Positions 59,780 to 64,000 of a DNA stretch of 64,000 nt are shown here, piece after piece (the stretch's first letter is position 1; the number at the start of each line of letters is the position of its first letter). The stretch lies in NCBI RefSeq assembly GCF_004797125.1, contig NZ_CP038810.1, positions 2,914,001-2,978,000 on the forward strand, in the 5' to 3' direction. The notes below the pieces were generated by a model. The model saw only the letters and a list, made by a program, of their open reading frames with translations. It was not told where the DNA came from and did no database searches. This DNA comes from Flavobacterium sangjuense (GTDB lineage Bacteria > Bacteroidota > Bacteroidia > Flavobacteriales > Flavobacteriaceae). Position numbers and translations under genes: made by a program.

Positions 59780-59958
59780 ATTAGGCAGGTCTCCTGGCTT
59801 GCGTCTTGTTGTTGACCTTCTCATTCTGATATTTCAGAACAATGGTATGTAGATAACAACAAGCTTAATAGCTTACAGTTGCGGGAACAGCTTTGGATTT
59901 AAACCAAATTCCCTTTTAATGCGATTTTGAAAAACAGAAATCGCAACCTTAATTCGGG
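59780..59958 (-). promoter_or_regulatory. Cobalamin (B12) riboswitch in the btuB leader
   Basis: On the minus strand the leader contains the conserved AdoCbl riboswitch parts in the right order: AAAAGGGAATTTGGTTTAAA-type P3/P4 region, GCTGTTCCCGCAACTGTAA, a variable hairpin, and the B12 box GCCAGGAGACCTGCC (59784-59798). A -7 element TATATTTG (minus strand, 59961-59968) starts it. Between the aptamer and the btuB start (59685-59779) there is one imperfect stem, GGGAGAAAAG (59715-59724) with CTTTTCCC (59751-59758), that could be the expression platform. No U-run terminator is seen, so translation control is more likely. Confidence 0.93.
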
Positions 59959-59960
59959 TG

Positions 59961-59968
59961 CAAATATA
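59961..59968 (-). promoter_or_regulatory. -7 element of the btuB riboswitch transcript
   Basis: Minus-strand TATATTTG, a full TAnnTTTG match. It places the transcript start within a few bases of the riboswitch 5' end. The -33 box is not clear. Confidence 0.55.
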
Positions 59969-60033
59969 ACACAGAAAATTGATTTAAATTGAAAATATTT
60001 TCCTAGCTTTACGAACAGTTTAAACGACAGATT

Positions 60034-60897
60034 ATGAAAAAGTTATTACTTATTTTATTCGTTTCAAATTTTGCATTTTCACAACCAAGTGTAGAGATTA
60101 GATTGGTTGATTATAATATTGGAAGCCCAATTTATGTATGGGATGAATTTTATATTCATAGCCTTAACACATCAAACGATGCTGGTTTGAATGCCATTTT
60201 CACTACCTATGGCATTACTAATTATGAAAATAACGAGGTTCATCCTTATGGACCCTACGCTGGCAGAATTAAAAATATCCGAGGCAATGTTTCGCAACAA
60301 TTTATAGATGCATTAACTGCGTATTCATCGGTAATAGAATCAGTACACATTACTAATGGTATGGAATTTACCGACGCATTAAGATTACAATTAGCTGATT
60401 TAACTATTGGTTCTCCTGTTGGCACTTCAGGTGGTGTGATTGTCACCAATGATCCTGGTTTGAATGCTATTTTTCAAACTTACAATGTTTTCTTTTATAC
60501 ACAGAGTTATCCTTCATCAACAGTCAACAATATTTTAAGATATTATACGGTAGTTTGTAATTGTGATAAAAACCTTTTAAATGCCGCTTTGTCAAGTTAT
60601 TCAACTGTTGTTTCAACTACGGAACTGTACAATGGAGGTGTTATGCTTTCAAATCCACAATTTGAAAAATCAAAAGCTATCATTTCTCCCAATCCGTTTT
60701 CAGATATTTTCGATATCGAAACAAAGCAAACAATTATCAACTATTCAATAACTGACATCACTGGGAAAACAATAGCTTCAACTTCATCAAAATCAGATTT
60801 AGATAATCAATCTTCACAATTAAGCGCCGGAATGTATATCCTGAATCTTAGTTTTGATAACGGGCAGACAGCCAATTATAAATTGATTAAAAAATAA
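60034..60897 (+). CDS. Small T9SS-sorted protein with two internal repeats, next to B12 uptake genes
   Basis: 287 residues. Signal peptide MKKLLLILFVSNFAFSQ. The mature chain has two related blocks: about residues 48-113 (NDAGLNAIFTTYGITNY ... QQFIDALTAYSSVIESVHIT) and about 139-205 (NDPGLNAIFQTYNVFFYT ... KNLLNAALSSYSTVVSTTEL). The C-terminus is a short type A T9SS sorting domain (IISPNPFSDIFDIE, SAGMYILNLSFDNGQTANYK). So it is exported across the outer membrane and anchored or released. It lies between the B12 riboswitch and btuF on the btuF strand. I recognise no named family. A GTTTAAAC palindrome stands just before the start. Confidence 0.75.
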   Translation: MKKLLLILFVSNFAFSQPSVEIRLVDYNIGSPIYVWDEFYIHSLNTSNDAGLNAIFTTYGITNYENNEVHPYGPYAGRIKNIRGNVSQQFIDALTAYSSVIESVHITNGMEFTDALRLQLADLTIGSPVGTSGGVIVTNDPGLNAIFQTYNVFFYTQSYPSSTVNNILRYYTVVCNCDKNLLNAALSSYSTVVSTTELYNGGVMLSNPQFEKSKAIISPNPFSDIFDIETKQTIINYSITDITGKTIASTSSKSDLDNQSSQLSAGMYILNLSFDNGQTANYKLIKK

Positions 60898-60922
60898 AAA
60901 AGATTTTTTAAGGGTTTCCTTT

Positions 60923-60930
60923 TACCTTTG
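60923..60930 (+). promoter_or_regulatory. Candidate -7 element of btuFCD
   Basis: TACCTTTG, matching TAnnTTTG, 21 bases before the btuF ATG at 60952. It lies in a 54-base spacer with no good TTTG at -33 and no riboswitch sequence. Confidence 0.42.
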
Positions 60931-60951
60931 CATCACTTGCAAAATATCCTT

Positions 60952-62088
60952 ATGAAATCAATGATATCAAGAATTTTATTTTCGTTTGCTCTATTATTTC
61001 TTTTCAGTTGCAAAAACGAATCAAAATCAGAAACTACTATTTCTTCAAAAAATGAAGTACGATACGCAACGGGCTTTTCAATTCAAAACTATTTTGGTTA
61101 TTCGGTAGTGACAGTTAAAAATCCATGGCCAAAAGCGACCAAAACCTATACTTACATACTAAAAGAAAAAAACGGTCTTGTTCCCGATAGTTTGAAACAA
61201 AACACCATCATTTCTGTTCCGATAAAAACAATAGTCGTAACCTCAACAACGCATATCCCGTCATTGGAAATGCTTGATGAAGTGAATACTTTAGTGGGTT
61301 TTCCGCATTGCGATTATATCTCATCCGAAAAAGTAAGAGCTCGAATTGATGCCGGAAAAATAAAAGAACTCGGCAATAATCAGGATTTAAACACCGAAGT
61401 TATACTCGATTTACAACCCAATGTCATCATTGGCTATGGCATTGACAACAAAAATCCAACGCTGGATAATCTGCAAAAAAGCGGCTTAAAAGTGATGCTC
61501 AACGGCGATTGGAACGAGGAAACCGCTTTAGGAAAAGCCGAATGGATAAAGTTTTTCGGAGCTTTATATGGCAAACAAAAACAAGCAGATGAAATCTTTA
61601 CCAAGATTGAAAAAGATTATTTAAAAACCATAACCATTGCAAAAATGGCTAAGACGACGCCAACCATTTTGGCCGGCGATATGTTTGAAGACCGATGGTA
61701 TTTACCAAAAGGAACCAGCTGGGGAAGTTTGCTTTTGAAACAAGCCAACAGCAATTACCTTTGGCAGGAAACAAGTGGGACCGGTAGTTTATCCTTATCC
61801 TTTGAAACCGTTTTTGAAAAGGCTAAAAATGCTGATATTTGGATTACTTCCGGACAATTTTCTTCGCTTAAGGAGATGACCGATTTGAATCCGCATTATG
61901 CTAAATTTGATGCTTTCAGGAATAAAAATGTATATTCGTTCAGTGGAAAAAAAGGAAAAACTGGTGGCATTCTTTATTATGAATTGGCACCAAACCGACC
62001 AGATTTGGTATTGAAAGATTTAGTAAAAATCCTGCATCCGGAATTGTTGCCTGGCTACCAACCTTTTTTCTTTGAGAAATTACAATAG
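60952..62088 (+). CDS. btuF: Cobalamin-binding periplasmic lipoprotein (BtuF-like)
   Basis: 378 residues from the ATG at 60952. MKSMISRILFSFALLFLFSC is a lipoprotein signal, so the protein is tethered in the periplasm. It is a class III substrate-binding protein with two lobes: the first carries TTHIPSLEMLDEVNTLVGFP and IKELGNNQDLNTEVILDLQP (a BtuF-like GxxxDxN/E segment), the second DIWITSGQFSSLKEM and VYSFSGKKGKTGG. A frame from the TTG at 60928 would enter the promoter. With btuC and btuD it forms a complete uptake system. Siderophore cargo cannot be ruled out by sequence alone, but the adjacent B12 riboswitch favours cobalamin. Confidence 0.83.
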   Translation: MKSMISRILFSFALLFLFSCKNESKSETTISSKNEVRYATGFSIQNYFGYSVVTVKNPWPKATKTYTYILKEKNGLVPDSLKQNTIISVPIKTIVVTSTTHIPSLEMLDEVNTLVGFPHCDYISSEKVRARIDAGKIKELGNNQDLNTEVILDLQPNVIIGYGIDNKNPTLDNLQKSGLKVMLNGDWNEETALGKAEWIKFFGALYGKQKQADEIFTKIEKDYLKTITIAKMAKTTPTILAGDMFEDRWYLPKGTSWGSLLLKQANSNYLWQETSGTGSLSLSFETVFEKAKNADIWITSGQFSSLKEMTDLNPHYAKFDAFRNKNVYSFSGKKGKTGGILYYELAPNRPDLVLKDLVKILHPELLPGYQPFFFEKLQ

Positions 62089-62089
62089 A

Positions 62090-63112
62090 TTGAAAAACAG
62101 AAACACCATATTATTTTCAGGATTATCGCTGCTATTGCTATTGACATTGTTATTGAACATTTCAATGGGGCAAGTTGCCATTCCGATTAAAGAAGTTTTC
62201 AGGAGTTTGTTTGGATGTCATGCATCCAAAGAAACATGGGAATATATTATTGTTAATTTTCGTTTACCAAAAGCCATAACCGCTATTCTTGTTGGTATCG
62301 GGCTTTCAATTTCGGGTTTGTTGATGCAGACCTTATTCAGAAATCCGCTAGCCGGACCTTATGTGCTCGGATTGAGTTCGGGTTCGAGTTTAGGCGTTGC
62401 TTTTGTGATTCTTGGATCTGGTTTTTTACCTGCTGTTTTTTCGCAATTCCTGCTTTCTTCCTATGGAATTATTTTGGCTTCCTGTATTGGAAGTTCTTTA
62501 GTCTTAGTGATGATTTTAATAGTTTCCCAACGCTTGCGCGACACGATGTCGATATTGATTGTGGGTTTGATGTTTAGCAGTTTTACGAGTGCGATAGTGA
62601 GTGTATTTACCTATTTCAGTTCGGCGGAACAATTGCAGAAATATACGTTTTGGTCAATGGGAAGCATTGGCAATTTATCGTGGCAGAACATTTCGATTTT
62701 AGCGGTTTGTACAGTTGTTGGATTATTGTTCAGTCTGCTTTCTTTAAAACCTTTGGACGCATTGCTGCTTGGAGAAAACTATGCCAAAAGCATGGGGTTG
62801 AATATCAGAAAAGCGCGTTATATCATCATATTTGCAACGAGTATTTTGGCTGGAAGCATTACTGCTTTTGCCGGACCAATTGCTTTTATCGGATTGGCGG
62901 TTCCACATTTGGGGAAACTATTATTTCAAACGAGTAATCATAAAGTGTTGTTTTTTGCAACATTGCTTATCGGTTCTATTATAATGTTGTTTTGTGATAC
63001 GATTTCACAAATGCCGGGTTTTGATTTTACCTTACCAATAAATGCGATTACGTCTATTATTGGAGCGCCTATAGTGATTTGGTTAATTGTCAGAAAGAAA
63101 AGTATACAGTAA
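62090..63112 (+). CDS. btuC: Cobalamin ABC transporter permease (BtuC/FecCD family)
   Basis: 340 residues from the TTG at 62090, one base after the btuF stop; a TTG at 62072 inside btuF is the alternative. It is a FecCD-type permease with about ten membrane helices. The family motifs include RLPKAITAILVGIGLSISG near residue 62, LMQTLFRNPLAGPYVLGLSSG near 80, and the coupling segment AGPIAFIGLAVPHLGKLLF near 262. BtuC2D2 imports B12 from BtuF. Its stop overlaps the btuD start (TAATG). Confidence 0.87.
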   Translation: MKNRNTILFSGLSLLLLLTLLLNISMGQVAIPIKEVFRSLFGCHASKETWEYIIVNFRLPKAITAILVGIGLSISGLLMQTLFRNPLAGPYVLGLSSGSSLGVAFVILGSGFLPAVFSQFLLSSYGIILASCIGSSLVLVMILIVSQRLRDTMSILIVGLMFSSFTSAIVSVFTYFSSAEQLQKYTFWSMGSIGNLSWQNISILAVCTVVGLLFSLLSLKPLDALLLGENYAKSMGLNIRKARYIIIFATSILAGSITAFAGPIAFIGLAVPHLGKLLFQTSNHKVLFFATLLIGSIIMLFCDTISQMPGFDFTLPINAITSIIGAPIVIWLIVRKKSIQ

Positions 63113-63900
63113 TGAGTTCGAATAAAATCATACTTTCCACTTCAAATTTATCCATTGGATACCAATCCAAAAAGGGGAAAAACACTATAGCTGAAAACCT
63201 CAATCTGACTTTTAAAGAAGGCAGATTAATTTCATTGGTTGGTGGAAATGGTATTGGAAAATCGACTTTATTACGAACGGTAACCGGAATTCAAAAACCG
63301 TTGACCGGAACGGTTACGCTAAACGAAAAAGATATTCATCACTACGAAGCGTTGGCGTTGGCACAAAATCTTAGTTTGGTATTAACCGAAAAACTACCGC
63401 CAAGTAATTTGACTGTTTTTGAATTGATTGCGTTAGGAAGACAGCCTTATACGAATTGGCTTGGCAAACTCTCCGCAGAAGATTTAGAGAAAATAAATCA
63501 GGCGATTGCACTCACACATATTGAACATTTGCTTGACAAAAAGCATCATGAGATTAGCGATGGACAATTGCAGATTGTTTTAATTGCAAGAGCATTGGCA
63601 CAAGATACGCCTTTGATAATTTTGGATGAACCAACCACACATTTGGATTTGTTTCACAAAGTTTCGGTTTTTAAACTCTTGAAAAAGTTATCACAGGAGA
63701 CCAATAAATGCATATTATTTTCGACTCACGATATTGATTTGGCTATACAACTTTCGGACGAAATGATTGTAATGACTGAAAGTTCAGTAGAGCAAGATCA
63801 ACCTTGCAATTTGATTACGAAAGGAATTTTTAATTCGCTTTTTAAAGATTCGTCCATCACTTTTGATGGCGAAAGAGGGAAGTTTGTTATTTCAAACTAA
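63112..63900 (+). CDS. btuD: Cobalamin ABC transporter ATP-binding protein (BtuD)
   Basis: 262 residues from the ATG at 63112 that overlaps the btuC stop by one base. It has the ABC ATPase set: Walker A GGNGIGKSTLL near residue 42, Q-loop region (LSLVLTEKLPP), an ABC signature in the slightly unusual form ISDGQLQ (usual LSGGQ), Walker B PLIILDEPTTHLD near 172, and the H-loop in FSTHDIDLA. The replacement of the first Gly by Asp in the signature is common in BtuD/FecE-type proteins. It converges on the tRNA methyltransferase gene with a 14-base overlap. Confidence 0.9.
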   Translation: MSSNKIILSTSNLSIGYQSKKGKNTIAENLNLTFKEGRLISLVGGNGIGKSTLLRTVTGIQKPLTGTVTLNEKDIHHYEALALAQNLSLVLTEKLPPSNLTVFELIALGRQPYTNWLGKLSAEDLEKINQAIALTHIEHLLDKKHHEISDGQLQIVLIARALAQDTPLIILDEPTTHLDLFHKVSVFKLLKKLSQETNKCILFSTHDIDLAIQLSDEMIVMTESSVEQDQPCNLITKGIFNSLFKDSSITFDGERGKFVISN

Positions 63901-64000
63901 TCTGCCTTTTAGCTTCACCAACTACAAACGCCACCGAATTGGCAATATTATAACTCCGGATTAAACTCGACATTGGAATTGTCAAATGATTTTCGAATAA
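63887..64000 (-). CDS. trmL: tRNA (cytidine/uridine-34 2'-O-)methyltransferase TrmL, C-terminal part (5' end outside window)
   Basis: Only 37 codons and the stop are visible. They read ...IPMSSLIRSYNIANSVAF followed by VVGEAKRQISLK and stop. This is the knot motif 3 of the SPOUT methyltransferase TrmL (YibK), where the IPM, the R-S-x-N and the N-S-V-A residues bind AdoMet. TrmL methylates the wobble base of tRNA-Leu isoacceptors. The stop lies inside the btuD coding end, so the two 3' ends overlap by 14 bases. Confidence 0.85.
   Translation of the reverse strand, partial: LFENHLTIPMSSLIRSYNIANSVAFVVGEAKRQISLK

Noticed and set aside
60018..60025. GTTTAAAC before the T9SS protein gene as another CarH-type site
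   Set aside because: Only 8 bases and lacking the TTGTTTAAC half-site spacing of the crtI operator; chance is a sufficient explanation.

Overview
The window looks like chromosomal DNA of a Flavobacterium-like member of the Bacteroidota. The evidence is the low G+C content, Bacteroidota-type promoters (TTTG, 19-20 bases, TAnnTTTG) with no obvious Shine-Dalgarno sites, three giant surface proteins and one small one with type IX secretion (T9SS) C-terminal sorting domains, a split transketolase, a carotenoid (flavobacterial pigment) cluster, and house-keeping proteins of flavobacterial character. I see no rRNA, CRISPR array, insertion sequence or prophage.

Layout. 1-5.6 kb: the end of a sensor kinase, purine nucleoside phosphorylase and lpxK on the minus strand, then a lipid-free secreted protein, a Nif3-family protein, a CT398-like coiled-coil protein and an alpha/beta hydrolase. 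5.8-10.1 kb: cyanophycin synthetase, a small secreted protein, a DinB-like protein and an M23 peptidase. 10.2-11.5 kb: a divergent SDR/HxlR pair that appears to have been inserted, because a decayed copy of the tail of the next gene lies on its other side. 11.5-19.4 kb: minus-strand core genes (a secreted protein usually mislabelled asparagine synthetase B, dnaB, accA, an EamA transporter, an LptF/LptG permease, tgt, a CheY-like regulator). 19.5-23.7 kb: the two transketolase subunit genes with an unrelated secreted protein gene between them, an FKBP lipoprotein and an S4 RNA-binding protein. 23.8-48.3 kb: three adjacent minus-strand genes for T9SS-exported repeat proteins of 4064, 1851 and 1950 residues. 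48.5-50 kb: a phosphoribosyltransferase, shikimate kinase and three tRNA genes.

50-64 kb is the most interesting part. A MerR-type regulator with the hallmarks of the CarH adenosylcobalamin photoreceptors (W-x9-EH and ExHxxG motifs) sits directly upstream of crtI-crtB-crtZ. The crtI promoter is overlaid by a perfect 9-bp inverted repeat that is a good candidate operator. An ECF sigma / putative anti-sigma / two-DUF4252 operon and an S41 peptidase follow. Then comes a vitamin B12 scavenging locus: a TonB-dependent receptor behind a cobalamin riboswitch, and btuF-btuC-btuD on the other strand. Vitamin B12 acquisition and a B12-sensing carotenoid switch therefore lie within about 14 kb. The window ends in the C-terminus of a TrmL-type tRNA methyltransferase.

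Start codons were moved inward from the longest open frame where a signal peptide, family start or promoter overlap made this clearly better. All family names come from reading motifs, not from database searches.
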